NCBI GenBank assembly: GCA_964423545.1
Contig: CAYRFV010000029.1
Span: 1 to 31,278, forward strand
Direction: 5' to 3'
Source of the DNA: JALOOE01 sp964423545
GTDB lineage: Bacteria; Chloroflexota; Anaerolineae; CG2-30-64-16
Length of the DNA stretch: 31,278 nt
Shown here: positions 6,550-16,794 of the stretch, in pieces
Layout of the letters: the number at the start of each line of letters is the position of its first letter
Position numbering within the stretch: the stretch's first letter is position 1
Position numbers and translations under genes: made by a program
Notes under the pieces: generated by a model
Told to the model about the DNA's origin: nothing
The model's input: the letters and a program-made list of their open reading frames with translations, nothing else
The model's database searches: none

Positions 6550-9075
6550 TTGTCAGTCAGGCGCTGCGCCTTGCTCCTGGTCATTGCCCTTTCGTTGGTC
6601 GCTTGCAGCGGAAAGAAGCCACCGGCCACGCCGGCGGCCTTGACTTCCGCACCGACGTTGGTCCCCACGTTCACTCCCACACTGCCTGTCTTGGCTTCCG
6701 TACATGCGCCGGCCAAGACGGAAGCCGCGCCCAGCCCGGTTGCCACGCCTACCCCGACTACCCAGCCCACGGCAACGATGACGCCGACCGTCACGCCCCA
6801 ACCGAGTGCGACCCCTGCGCCTTCGGCGCGATTGGCGCTTGGCCGCTACCTCCAATCCATCGGCGACTGCAATGCAGCCCGCCGGGAGTTTGCAGCAGTT
6901 GTTGCGGAAGATGCGATTCCAGCCGACGCGTCGGAGGCTCGCTATCGGCTGGGTCTCTGCTACTTAAGGGACAACGCTTCAGCCGAGGCAGCGACCGTCC
7001 TGGCGCAACTGCTGTCGACGGCGCCTCAGACCGACACACATCGGGCTCCGGCTACCTTTCTGCTCGGCGAGGCGTTGGCAGGTCTGGGGCGCTGGCCCGA
7101 CGCCGAAGCCAGCTTCACCGCGTATCTGCCGCTGGCGCCTGAGCTGAGCTCGTTGACGTGGCAGCGCATCGGCGCAGTGCGCCGAGCCGCTGGCGATCCG
7201 CTCCGCGCCACAGAGGCGTACAGCGCGGCGCTCCGGACCTCCCCTGACTGGGAAAGCACGGTCGCCATCCGACGCACACTGGCTGATCTGGCGTTGGCGC
7301 GCAACGATATCGCGGGTGCAGTGGCGCAGTACGACGCGCTGCGGGGCGCTTCGACGTCGCCGGGATGGATCGCGCAGATGCAGTGGCTGGCGGGCGCAGC
7401 ATTGGCGCAGACCGGCGCGCCGGACAGGCCGCCGGAAGCAGCGAAGCAGCGTTGGCAGGCGGCAGTGGATGCCGATCAGACCAGCCCGTTCGCGCATCAG
7501 GCGTTGGCCGCGCTTGTTGCGGCGGGTGCGCCGGTCGATGAATATCAACGCGGGCTGACCAACTACTTCAATGGTCGATATGCGCTCGCCAATGCAGCCT
7601 TCGACCGGCTCCGCGCCGCCGATCCATCCGGCCGCAAAGGGGATGCCTGGTACTATGCTGGCCTCAGTTATATCAAGCAGGGACAGATCGAACGTGGTCT
7701 GGCCGAGCTCGGGAATCTCATCGCGGCCTATCCCGACAACGCGCATTGGGCGGACGCCTGGCTTGCCCAGGCCGATGCGCAGGCGCAGTCCGGCGATGTT
7801 GCCGGAGCGATCGCAACCTATCGCCGGTTCGCCAGCCTGCGGCCCGATGCGCCCCAGGCGCCGGTCGCGCTCTGGCGTGCAGCCAACTGGCAGGAAGAAT
7901 CGGGCGATGCGGCCGGCGCCGCAGACGCGCTGCGGACATTGGCGCGCCGATACCCTGCGTCGGATGAAGGCTGGCGCGCCGCTCAATCCGCCGGCCTGAT
8001 CTATTTTCGGGCAAAGGATTGGCAGCGCGCGGCCGACACGTGGCGCCAGATGGCAGAGGCGGAGATGGAGCCGTTCACCAAGCCGGTCGCCTACTTCTGG
8101 CTGGGGCGGGCGTTGGCGGCCAGCGGCGACGGCGAAGCGGCCAGGCAATCGTGGCAGCGAGCTGTCCAGGCCGACCCACGGAGCTACTACGGGCTGCGGG
8201 CCGCAGCATGGCTTGAGAGGACGGCGCGTCCGCCGGCTGTTGCGACCCCGAGCGCGGGCGCGCAGGCATTGGCCGGAGCGGAGAGCGAGCGCAGCGAGTT
8301 GGCGGGATGGCTGAGAGGCTGGGCCGGTGAAGGATCGCTGGCGCTGCCGGCTGCCGTGACGGCGGACGCCGATTGGCGGCGCGGGCTGGCATTGCTCGAC
8401 CTGGGACGCCGTGCCGAGGGGTTGGCAGCCTGGGGCCGGGTGCAGGCCAGGTATGCCAGGGAGCCGTGGACCTTGGCGGCGCTGACGCTCGCCTTCCGCA
8501 ATGCCGGCGCGAATCGGCTGGCGATCCTCTCGGCAGAGCAGCTCGCTGCACTCTCTCCGGCCGCCAACGTCCAGGGCGCACCCAAGGCCCTGCAGCGGCT
8601 GGCTTATCCGCTGCCGTATGCAGAACTGATCCGTGAGGCGGCCGGCAGGCAGACGCTCGATCCGCTGCTGGTGGCGGCATTGATCCGGCAAGAAAGCCGG
8701 TTCGAGCCTGCCGTCACCTCCACTGCCGGTGCAGGGGGGTTGATGCAGTTGATGCCAGCGACAGCCGCTTGGGTTGCCGGGCAGCGCGGCCAGCGCGACT
8801 TTCAGCCGGAACAGGCCTATTGGCCCTACATCAATGTGGACTTCGGCGCCTACTACCTCAACTGGGCGCTCAAACAACTCGAAGGCAATGTGCCTGCCGC
8901 GCTGGCGGGATACAATGGCGGGCCGGGCAACGCAGCGCGCTGGCGCAAGCTGGCTCCGGGTGACGATGATCTGATGGTCGCGCTGATCGACTTCGGGGAG
9001 ACGCGGATTTACGTACAGCAGGTGTTGACCCAGCTCGACGCATACCGGCGTCTTTACTTACCGGCACAGCAATGA
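6550..9075 (+). CDS. Soluble-lytic-transglycosylase-like lipoprotein (TPR + SLT)
   Basis: I place the start at TTG 6550: GGAGG lies 7 nt upstream (6538-6542) and the product then begins with a compact lipoprotein signal with lipobox LVAC and lipidated Cys19. The longer frame from 6340 would cross the promoter. Residues about 25-95 are a Pro/Thr-rich extracytoplasmic linker. About 100-640 are tandem TPR-like helical repeats of Slt70 type. About 695-830 are the SLT domain: LVAALIRQESRFEP with catalytic Glu715, GAGGLMQLMP, and ALAGYNGGPGNAARW. It would cleave murein glycan strands to 1,6-anhydro products at the outer face of the cytoplasmic membrane. 841 residues. It stands alone, divergent from the CBS operon. 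Confidence 0.9.
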   Translation: MSVRRCALLLVIALSLVACSGKKPPATPAALTSAPTLVPTFTPTLPVLASVHAPAKTEAAPSPVATPTPTTQPTATMTPTVTPQPSATPAPSARLALGRYLQSIGDCNAARREFAAVVAEDAIPADASEARYRLGLCYLRDNASAEAATVLAQLLSTAPQTDTHRAPATFLLGEALAGLGRWPDAEASFTAYLPLAPELSSLTWQRIGAVRRAAGDPLRATEAYSAALRTSPDWESTVAIRRTLADLALARNDIAGAVAQYDALRGASTSPGWIAQMQWLAGAALAQTGAPDRPPEAAKQRWQAAVDADQTSPFAHQALAALVAAGAPVDEYQRGLTNYFNGRYALANAAFDRLRAADPSGRKGDAWYYAGLSYIKQGQIERGLAELGNLIAAYPDNAHWADAWLAQADAQAQSGDVAGAIATYRRFASLRPDAPQAPVALWRAANWQEESGDAAGAADALRTLARRYPASDEGWRAAQSAGLIYFRAKDWQRAADTWRQMAEAEMEPFTKPVAYFWLGRALAASGDGEAARQSWQRAVQADPRSYYGLRAAAWLERTARPPAVATPSAGAQALAGAESERSELAGWLRGWAGEGSLALPAAVTADADWRRGLALLDLGRRAEGLAAWGRVQARYAREPWTLAALTLAFRNAGANRLAILSAEQLAALSPAANVQGAPKALQRLAYPLPYAELIREAAGRQTLDPLLVAALIRQESRFEPAVTSTAGAGGLMQLMPATAAWVAGQRGQRDFQPEQAYWPYINVDFGAYYLNWALKQLEGNVPAALAGYNGGPGNAARWRKLAPGDDDLMVALIDFGETRIYVQQVLTQLDAYRRLYLPAQQ

Positions 9076-9231
9076 CGCCGATGATGCCGGGCATCTTCAA
9101 GCGGGTGCGTCGCAGGCCCGCCAAACTCAGCATGGCGGCGGGGTGACTGCGTGTCTCAGGCGGTTCGGCGAACCGAATGCCGGCGTCGCAGGCAGTCTCG
9201 ACGATCCCCTGCGGATGGCCGGGTGCTTAAA

Positions 9232-9267
9232 GCACAATTCCTCGGCCCACCCACCGAGGAATTGCGC
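9232..9267 (+). terminator. Long inverted repeat downstream of the SLT gene
   Basis: CAATTCCTCGG (9235-9245) pairs perfectly with CCGAGGAATTG (9254-9264) around an 8-nt C-rich loop. After one mismatch the stem extends by two more G-C pairs. No T-tract follows on either strand. It lies 157 nt past the SLT stop, so it may be a terminator or an unrelated structured element. Confidence 0.4.
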
Positions 9268-9439
9268 TGCTCAACCTTATATGGAGGAGGAATCTTGTCG
9301 CGATTCGGGTTGCCCCTACCCAAACCGTTATTCTGCGTGCATCATATCCGAGCAAGATTAAGGCAAGATGAGAGGAACATAAAGCTTAGCTCAGTAGAAA
9401 CGCCGCCAGCGTCAGGGGCAAGGCGCACTCCGGGGCCGC

Positions 9440-9468
9440 GGCTCCGCCTGAGCGCACGAGGCGGAGCC
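9440..9468 (-). terminator. Hairpin at the end of the DUF3048 gene
   Basis: GGCTCCGCCT and AGGCGGAGCC form a perfect 10-bp stem with a 9-nt loop, 22 nt past the stop codon of the minus-strand gene. There is no T-tract. Confidence 0.5.
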
Positions 9469-9490
9469 ATGGGTCTCGGCATATCACTCG

Positions 9491-10720
9491 TCAGGGGGCA
9501 ACCGTCAGCTTCATCTCCGGCGGCACCACCTGCCACCAGCTATTGCCGGGCTTGAGCGGAATATCCTTGCCCGCCGCATCGACGATGCGGAACGGCGCAC
9601 GACGTGCGGGCCGAATCCACTTCCCCTCATACACCTTGCCGTCTCGGAACACTTTGGCGGGTCCCTCGCCCCAAAGCTGGATTTCCACGGAGCAGTTCCG
9701 ACAATTCTGTCCTTCGCCGTCCATCGTGGTGTGATGCTCCAGGATGAGCGTCTTGATGTTGGGTGCGGCAAGAACTACGATGTCGGCGGCGCTGAGCTGC
9801 TCGCCGGTCACTTTGTCGACGTGCGGGGCGCCGCCCATCTCGCGTTTCCAACGGCCGGTGGCGGCATCATACGTCCACTTCACCTTATAGAGTGGGTACG
9901 GGATGTTGACGCTGCTCGCCGCGCTGCCGCCCTCAGGCGCCGACTGCGAGAACACCCATCCCGCCGAGGGCGCCGGCCGAGCGTTCTGGCCCTTCCTGGC
10001 GACGACCTCAGCCAGCTTGGCCGTGTTCGCAAACAGGTTGTCCGGGACGACGATCTGTGGGTCGCGGAAGAAGCCGGGTCCCGCATCGGTTTCGTTGAAG
10101 ACAGCCTTGCCGAAGTCCGAGGCCTCCAGCTTGTCGATCACCGGCTGCACCCCGCCGGAATACGCCAGCACGGAATCAAAGATGGCCGGCAGCTCCAGGT
10201 CGATCAGCCGAGCACTGCGGACGGAGCCCACGCGCGCAGCGTCCTGGCTCTGGTAGAGGGCCGTGAAGCGCGTCTCGCTGTACTCGATAGGGCTCTCGAC
10301 GACGATATCCGCTTTGTCCAGGCCCGACTGGGGTTGGACACTCCGTTGATTCGCCACCTTGATCGCCATCGGACGGCGTTCCAGCACCTTCGGATCGGCC
10401 GGCTTGAGGCCCGTGTACGGCGAGATGCTCGGATCGCGCGCCGGCACGATGATGCTGGTATCGACCGTCGGCGTCGGTGAGGCAGCAGGTGTGGCGGTCG
10501 CCGACGGAGTGGGCGTGAATGCCGGCGTCGGCGTATCGGTCGGCGGCGGTGCAGGCGTTGCGGTTGGAATCGGCATCTTGGTCTCGACCGGACGCGGCGT
10601 GCGCGTGGGGGTCGGCGTGGGCGTCGCGGGAGCGCTGCCGCACGCGCCCAACAGGGCAACAGCAAGGAGCAGCACGAGCAACCCGCCCGCGATCAGCATG
10701 GTGCGAGTTCGATCCGACAT
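9491..10720 (-). CDS. DUF3048 domain lipoprotein
   Basis: 409 residues. Residues 1-27 are a lipoprotein signal with lipobox LGAC and Cys27. About 30-95 are a low-complexity Pro/Thr spacer (PTPTPTRTPRP and similar). From about 100 to the end the DUF3048 pattern is seen: SPYTGLKPADPKVLERRPMA, RSVQPQSGLDKADIVVE, TRFTALYQS, VGSVRSARLIDLEL, then a C-terminal LILEHHTTMDGEG and WGEGPAKVFRDGK. The family is extracytoplasmic and of unknown function (YerB of Bacillus is a member). GGAGG precedes ATG 10720. It is monocistronic, with its own extended -10 promoter and a hairpin after the stop. Confidence 0.88.
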   Translation of the reverse strand: MSDRTRTMLIAGGLLVLLLAVALLGACGSAPATPTPTPTRTPRPVETKMPIPTATPAPPPTDTPTPAFTPTPSATATPAASPTPTVDTSIIVPARDPSISPYTGLKPADPKVLERRPMAIKVANQRSVQPQSGLDKADIVVESPIEYSETRFTALYQSQDAARVGSVRSARLIDLELPAIFDSVLAYSGGVQPVIDKLEASDFGKAVFNETDAGPGFFRDPQIVVPDNLFANTAKLAEVVARKGQNARPAPSAGWVFSQSAPEGGSAASSVNIPYPLYKVKWTYDAATGRWKREMGGAPHVDKVTGEQLSAADIVVLAAPNIKTLILEHHTTMDGEGQNCRNCSVEIQLWGEGPAKVFRDGKVYEGKWIRPARRAPFRIVDAAGKDIPLKPGNSWWQVVPPEMKLTVAP

Positions 10721-10793
10721 GATACCTGCCTCCCCGTCTATCAGGAGTCGATACGAAGAACTAGGCCGGATGGTGGATAGATTCCCGTGCAGG

Positions 10794-10802
10794 ATTATAC
10801 CA
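10794..10802 (-). promoter_or_regulatory. Extended -10 promoter of the DUF3048 gene
   Basis: On the minus strand TGGTATAAT carries a perfect TATAAT with the TGn extension, 74 nt upstream of ATG 10720. No -35 consensus is evident. Confidence 0.6.
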
Positions 10803-10860
10803 TTCGGTGCAGAGACCGCAGAAAAGTCGACGTCGGCGTCTCATGGCGGTCGTCCATCCG

Positions 10861-11523
10861 TCACGTGATCTCGATCAGTCCCTTCTCAATGGCGTAGCGC
10901 ACAAGCTCCACTCGGCTGTGCAGGTTGAGCTTCGCCATGATGTTCTCGCGATGCCGGTTGACGGTCTTGGCGCTGATGACAAGACGATCCGCGATCTCCT
11001 GGTTACCGAGGCCCTGGGCGATCAGCGTCAACACCTCGCGCTCGCGCTCGGTCAGTGCGTCGAGTCCGCTGTTGGCGGCTCCCCCCGGCCGGGCGGCGCG
11101 CTGGACGAAATCCTGCACCAGCGCGCGGGCCACAGATGGGAACAGAAACACACCGCCGCTGTTCACGGCATGGATCGCTGAGATCAGATCGTCGGGTGCG
11201 GCGCGTTTGGGCACATACCCGGACGCGCCGGCTGCCAGCATCGCGAAGAAGTACTGGTCGTCTTCGTGCATCGTCAGCGCCAGGACCGCCGCGTGCTGGT
11301 TCTCCACCTTGATCCTGCGCGTGGCCTCGATCCCGTTCATGTCCGGCATGGAGATGTCCATCAGAACCACATCGGGGGCCAGTTCGCCGGTCAGACGCAA
11401 GGCCTGTGCGCCGTTCTCCGCCTCACCGACAATCTCGAGCTCGGGATCGGCGCCGAGGAGCATGCGCAGGCCCGCGCGGACGACGGCGTGGTCATCCACG
11501 AGCAGGATGCGGATAGGGCTCAT
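10861..11523 (-). CDS. NarL/LuxR-family response regulator
   Basis: 220 residues from ATG 11523, where the receiver domain starts (MSPIRILLVDD); a 21-codon upstream extension looks non-coding. Receiver domain 1-120: Asp10/Asp11, phospho-acceptor Asp56 (VVLMDISMPDMNG), Thr in LALTMHEDD, and Lys in YVPKRA. The C-terminal LuxR helix-turn-helix is at about 155-212: LTEREREVLTLIAQGLGNQEIADRL, then KTVNRHRENIMAKL. It would bind DNA after phosphorylation by the kinase encoded 133 bp upstream on the same strand. The target genes are not apparent. Confidence 0.93.
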   Translation of the reverse strand: MSPIRILLVDDHAVVRAGLRMLLGADPELEIVGEAENGAQALRLTGELAPDVVLMDISMPDMNGIEATRRIKVENQHAAVLALTMHEDDQYFFAMLAAGASGYVPKRAAPDDLISAIHAVNSGGVFLFPSVARALVQDFVQRAARPGGAANSGLDALTEREREVLTLIAQGLGNQEIADRLVISAKTVNRHRENIMAKLNLHSRVELVRYAIEKGLIEIT

Positions 11524-11656
11524 GATTCTGTGCCATTCTCCAACGTCAAGGGTGATGCATCGCCCGTGTCGTCTGCTGAGCGACAAAGGATGCGTGATGA
11601 GCGAGGCCTCTCGACGCCAACGAGCGCCTCGCGTCTCGGCTTCGGCACAGGATGCC

Positions 11657-13738
11657 TCAGACGGCGTCCGTTCGCGTCATCGGCAGCTCGACCACGACGC
11701 GCGTGCCGTGGCCAGGCGCCGATTCGATGCGACACGCGCCGCCGACCAGCATGACTCGCTCCTGCATCCCCACCAGACCCAATCCGCTGCCTGGCGTCGC
11801 TCGACCTGCCGCGAGTGGGTCGAAACCGATGCCGTCGTCGATGATCTCAAGGCGCGCGACACCCGAGTCATGCGCCAGCCGCACCGAGACCGCACTGGCG
11901 CGAGCATGACGGGCGACGTTCGTCAACGCCTCCTGGGCGACGCGAAAGAGCACCGTCTCAAGCTCAGGCGCAAGCCGCTGGTTCGGCCGGTCGACGACCA
12001 GGGTGACTTGCAGCGAAGGGTGGCGTGCAGCATACTGCTGGACATACGACCGCAGTGCGGGCGCCAGGCCCAGATCGTCGAGCAGGGCCGGCCGCAGATC
12101 CGACATGATATTGCGCAATTCACTGATCGCCTGGTTGCCCAGATCGCGCAAGTCGCGCACCAACACCTTCGCACCGGCCGCATCGTCGCTGCCCAGGCTG
12201 GCTTCCACCGCTGCCAGCCCCATTGCCAGCGCCGTGAGCTGCTGGCCGGTCTCGTCGTGCAGCTCGCGTGCGATGCGCTGGCGCTCCCCCTCCTGGGCAA
12301 CCACCAGTTGTCTCACGAGCTCCGCCAGCCGGGACTCGCGCTCTTGCACGACCTTATATAGCCGGGCATTCTGGACGAACGCCGTCATCTGGCGCGCGAA
12401 TGCAGCCAGCAGACTGATGTCTTCGGCGCGGAATGGCTCCCCGCCTGCCAGCACCGATGTCACCAGTGCACCCATGATCTCGCCCTGAGAAGCCAACGGC
12501 GCCCCCAACACCTGGTAGACGGCGGAGGAGTCGCCGGCTTGGGCGATGCCGTCGGGGTCGTAATCCAGCATCGTGATCTGCTGGTCCTGCCCCACACCCA
12601 CCATTGCGCCGCTAGCTACAACTCGTTGGGCCAACGCACTGAGGAGCTCAGGCGGCACCGACAGTATGTCCGGACCGGCGCCGACATACCGTTGAGCCAG
12701 CTCGACCGCGCCATCGGATCGCTTGAGGAACACCCCGCTGCAACACGCCTGGCCGAAGCTGTTCACAACCTGATACAGTGCGTAGTGCAGCACTCGATCT
12801 AACTCGATGGTGGAGCTGAGCGTGCGCGACATCTCGACCAGCGCCGAAAGGTTGCGCGTGGTGGCGCGCAACTGCTCGTTGAGCGCCTCGACTTCCTCGG
12901 TGCGGCGCGTCTGCGCTTCCAACGTGGCGGCTTGCGCCTCGATGCGCGCCTTATTGGCCCGCGCCAGCCGCAGCCGGCCCTCCGCCTCGAACGCGCGCAG
13001 CGCGCTGCCCAGGGTGATCGCAATGGCGATGGCCGCCAGGCCACGCAGCAGTTGCACGGGAAAGCCGAACACGCGCACGAACAGCGCGGTGTTAATGACC
13101 TGCGAGGGCGCAACGATGCTTGGTCGCACGAAGAGCTGCCCGATCACGCCATAGATGAAGAAGGCCAGGGCCGCCCACAACAGCGCCTGCCCGTAAGCCG
13201 ACATGCCGCGCGCATGAAAGTCGCGGCGTTCGCGCAGGAGCGCCCAACAGGCGAGCAGCGCGCCTGTGACCCCCAATACGTACCGGGCAAGGACATCGGC
13301 TGCCAGGACAAGCTCAGCGGCAGCCGGCCGCTGTCGCAGATAGACGACCAGCACCGCAGCCAACCAAATCCCCGTGAAAGCAGCCACCTGCAAGATGCTC
13401 GACCGCGGCACGCTCTCGGCGCTGGGCAACAGGCGCGTGCCGAAGGCGAGCAGGAACAGAAACGAGATGGCCAGAGAGCCCACACGAAACAGCTCTTCGG
13501 GCAGGCCGGACGTGTAACCGGCCTCATGCGCGGCGAAGATCTGAAACATCTCGAACCATTCGTGTGCGCCGTGGACGAAGCCGAAGAGGGCCAGGGGGAT
13601 CAACGCGCGGGCGAAGCGAAACTCACTGGCGCGTCCCGACTCCAGGAGCACGACCAGTCCCAGGGCGAAGAATGCCAGCCCGTAGAAAAAGTAGACGTAG
13701 ACGATGTTGCGCGTGAAGAACGCCGACACTGCGTCCAT
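11657..13738 (-). CDS. Membrane sensor histidine kinase with GAF domain (HisKA_3 type)
   Basis: 693 residues. Residues 1-250 contain about seven hydrophobic helices, beginning with NIVYVYFFYGLAFFALGLVV. A coiled coil follows (about 250-300, rich in EAQ and R). A GAF-like domain lies at about 310-455 (LSSTIELDRVLHYALYQVV to FRAEDISLLAAFARQMTAFVQNA). A second short coil leads to the HisKA_3 dimerisation domain with the phospho-acceptor His494 in RIARELHDETGQQL. The HATPase domain covers about 590-690: ALTNVARHARA (N box), DDGIGFD (G1) and GSGLGLVGMQERV (G2). It forms a DesK/LiaS-like two-component pair with the response regulator downstream. The signal is unknown. Confidence 0.93.
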   Translation of the reverse strand: MDAVSAFFTRNIVYVYFFYGLAFFALGLVVLLESGRASEFRFARALIPLALFGFVHGAHEWFEMFQIFAAHEAGYTSGLPEELFRVGSLAISFLFLLAFGTRLLPSAESVPRSSILQVAAFTGIWLAAVLVVYLRQRPAAAELVLAADVLARYVLGVTGALLACWALLRERRDFHARGMSAYGQALLWAALAFFIYGVIGQLFVRPSIVAPSQVINTALFVRVFGFPVQLLRGLAAIAIAITLGSALRAFEAEGRLRLARANKARIEAQAATLEAQTRRTEEVEALNEQLRATTRNLSALVEMSRTLSSTIELDRVLHYALYQVVNSFGQACCSGVFLKRSDGAVELAQRYVGAGPDILSVPPELLSALAQRVVASGAMVGVGQDQQITMLDYDPDGIAQAGDSSAVYQVLGAPLASQGEIMGALVTSVLAGGEPFRAEDISLLAAFARQMTAFVQNARLYKVVQERESRLAELVRQLVVAQEGERQRIARELHDETGQQLTALAMGLAAVEASLGSDDAAGAKVLVRDLRDLGNQAISELRNIMSDLRPALLDDLGLAPALRSYVQQYAARHPSLQVTLVVDRPNQRLAPELETVLFRVAQEALTNVARHARASAVSVRLAHDSGVARLEIIDDGIGFDPLAAGRATPGSGLGLVGMQERVMLVGGACRIESAPGHGTRVVVELPMTRTDAV

Positions 13739-13837
13739 GGCAACACTCTCTGTGTGCTTTCAGACAGTCGGAGCCCCAGCATTTCACCGGGTCTGCTCAG
13801 CACAGGCCCGCAGTCGATCCAGCGGTTTGTCTCCAAC

Positions 13838-14653
13838 CTACGATGCGGTCTTCAGATAGGCGATGCTGCTTCGCGTGCCCTCCCTGAAATCGCCGCCGCC
13901 TTCGTACTCACTGCACACTGCGCCTTCATACCCGCGGGCCGCGAGATCTTGCAGCCACTGGGATAGGGGCAACTGGCCGCTGCCGGCCGGCGTGAACTCA
14001 AACGATGACGCTGCGAGCGCAGTTGCCTCGCGCCACGCGCCGTCCTTGACATGCAGATTGACGATGTGCGGCAAGAGCGCCTGGAAATCGGCCTGCACCT
14101 GCTCTGGGCCGTGACCGGCCCAGGCGAAGTTGCCGGTGTCCAGCGTTGCACCGACGTTGGCCGCGCCGACTTCACGAATCAGGCGCGCCAGGGCCTGTCC
14201 ATCGTTGAGCAGCCGGCCGTGGTTCTCGATCGCCAGCGTGACGCCGAGCAGTTCGGCCCGCCGTGCTGCCTCCTGCATGCCCGTCACCAGCGACGGCCAG
14301 GCGGCGTCGAGCGCCAGCCCGGGTTTCGCGTCGCCGGAGAAGGCGCGCACGATGCCGACCTCCAGCGCTTCGGCGATCCGGCACGCGACCAGGAGCCGAT
14401 CGACCTCGCGCACCAGCGCATCGCGTCCGGTCTGTGCGAAATCGTTGTAACCACTGACGGCACTGATCGTCAGTCCGGCTGCAGAGGCCCAGCCGCGCAC
14501 CAGCGCAGCATTCTGAGCATCGATGGCCAGCCCGGCGTGCAGCCCGGCCCGGCTGTTGATCTCGATGCACTCCCCGCCCATCGCGGCGATCTCATCCATG
14601 ACCTGTGGGAGCGCCATGCTCGCCCACCCCAAACTGACCGCGCCGATTTTCAT
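13838..14653 (-). CDS. Sugar phosphate isomerase/epimerase-like TIM barrel
   Basis: 271 residues from ATG 14653, preceded by GGAGGG 5-6 nt upstream; the longer frame (to 14770) overlaps the aminotransferase gene and is rejected. It is an AP_endonuc_2 (xylose isomerase-like) barrel. The metal and substrate residues expected of the family are present in order: Glu in LAIENHGRL, Asp in GATLDTGNF, His in VNLHVKDG and Glu in VCSEYEGGG. Likely a divalent-metal-dependent isomerase or epimerase of a sugar or inositol derivative. It lies 76 bp downstream of the DegT aminotransferase on the same strand, suggesting joint sugar metabolism. Confidence 0.85.
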   Translation of the reverse strand: MKIGAVSLGWASMALPQVMDEIAAMGGECIEINSRAGLHAGLAIDAQNAALVRGWASAAGLTISAVSGYNDFAQTGRDALVREVDRLLVACRIAEALEVGIVRAFSGDAKPGLALDAAWPSLVTGMQEAARRAELLGVTLAIENHGRLLNDGQALARLIREVGAANVGATLDTGNFAWAGHGPEQVQADFQALLPHIVNLHVKDGAWREATALAASSFEFTPAGSGQLPLSQWLQDLAARGYEGAVCSEYEGGGDFREGTRSSIAYLKTAS

Positions 14654-14729
14654 GAATCCCTCCGGGCCGACGAAGGATGGACCGCGGCAGTCGATCCCGC
14701 CGCGCCATTTCTCGCTTATCCCTGGCCAG

Positions 14730-15962
<1,233 letters not shown>

Positions 15963-16102
15963 GGGACGCTACACTCCGACGAATGCCACAAACGCCGCGG
16001 CGAACCCGGCGTCGAATCCGGGAACCCCGGTGCACATCACCAGGCTGCCGGTGCAGATGGAAGACGGGGATCACTCACGGTAGGGGCTCCTCAGGCAACG
16101 GA

Positions 16103-16111
16103 ATTATACCA
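16103..16111 (-). promoter_or_regulatory. Extended -10 promoter upstream of the DegT aminotransferase gene
   Basis: TGGTATAAT on the minus strand, identical to the DUF3048 promoter core. It overlaps the stop codon of the GNAT gene, giving a leader of about 134 nt before ATG 15962. I see nothing else in that leader. Confidence 0.5.
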
Positions 16112-16778
16112 TGCGCCTCGAACCGCTGTCCACCAGCTCTCGGACCATATCCAGCGACACCCGGTCGTCCTCCGCGCAGAAGCGGCCTACCTCCGCGAAC
16201 CCGTGCTTGCGGTAGAAGGCCACCGCCGCGTGGTTCTCGGCGTAGACGCCGCCCCACAACAGAATGCGATCCTTGCCGAAGCGCCGCGCAATGTCGAATG
16301 TCGCGGGCATCAGCGCTGAGCCGAGGCCGAGGCGCTGGGCGTCATCGCGCACGCAGGGGCCGAAGCGGCAATCGCGGGCCTCATCGAGCGACAGGCCATA
16401 CAGTCCGAACCGGAAATGATCCCCCGGCGGGATGCCGAAGCTGAACTCGAATAGCGCCAGCACGCCGGCGGCCGGTTGCTGCGGATCGACCGCCACCATC
16501 CGCAGCTTGTCGTAGCGGCCGATGGCCTCACAGAGCGCCTCGGCCCCGGCGCGATCGTAGCGATCGCGATACCACCACGCGCGCGTGGCCGGCGACAGGG
16601 CGGCCAGGAATGCCGTCAGCCCGTCGACATCGCCCGCGACCAGCGGTCGAAAGCGCAGCAGGCCGCTGATCTGCGACGGGCCGTCAGCCTGCGACGGGCC
16701 GCCATCGCGCAGCGGTGCGTCGTACCACAGCTTGCGCGGTTCGGCGGCGACTTCGGCCAACGTCAGCAGATGATTCAT
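16104..16778 (-). CDS. GNAT-family N-acetyltransferase
   Basis: 224 residues from ATG 16778 (MNHLLTLAEV); the longer frame overlaps larC and is not used. A short duplication (GPSQ-AD-GPSQ) lies at about 29-38. The GNAT fold follows: LRFRPLVAGDVDGLTAFLAAL; a central strand LYGLSLDEAR; motif A VRDDAQRLGLGSALM, a Q/R-x-x-G-x-G/A-type acetyl-CoA loop; and motif B with ENHAAVAFYRKHGFAEVG. The acceptor is unknown. It starts 16 bp after the larC stop without its own Shine-Dalgarno, so it is probably coupled to the lar operon, though a functional link is not shown. Confidence 0.85.
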   Translation of the reverse strand: MNHLLTLAEVAAEPRKLWYDAPLRDGGPSQADGPSQISGLLRFRPLVAGDVDGLTAFLAALSPATRAWWYRDRYDRAGAEALCEAIGRYDKLRMVAVDPQQPAAGVLALFEFSFGIPPGDHFRFGLYGLSLDEARDCRFGPCVRDDAQRLGLGSALMPATFDIARRFGKDRILLWGGVYAENHAAVAFYRKHGFAEVGRFCAEDDRVSLDMVRELVDSGSRRMV

Positions 16779-16794
16779 GGGCTGCAGCCGATCA

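Larger units (their letters stand above)
9076..9490. other. Intergenic region between SLT and DUF3048 genes, no confident gene
   Basis: 415 bp between two convergent genes. It holds two hairpins (listed separately) and a small palindrome GTGCTT-A-AAGCAC at 9223-9235. A strong purine-rich site (GGAGGAGG near 9283-9290) is followed by a TTG-initiated frame that runs past 9490 into the antisense of the next gene. That frame resembles no protein and I do not call it. Confidence 0.5.

Noticed and set aside
6979..8877. 632-codon minus-strand frame opposite the lytic transglycosylase gene
   Set aside because: Low-complexity Arg/Gln/Pro composition, no motifs; the plus-strand gene has clear TPR and SLT signatures.
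9143..9555. Small plus-strand frames after the SLT gene, one behind GGAGGAGG
   Set aside because: No ATG after the purine-rich site, product resembles nothing and runs antisense into the DUF3048 gene.
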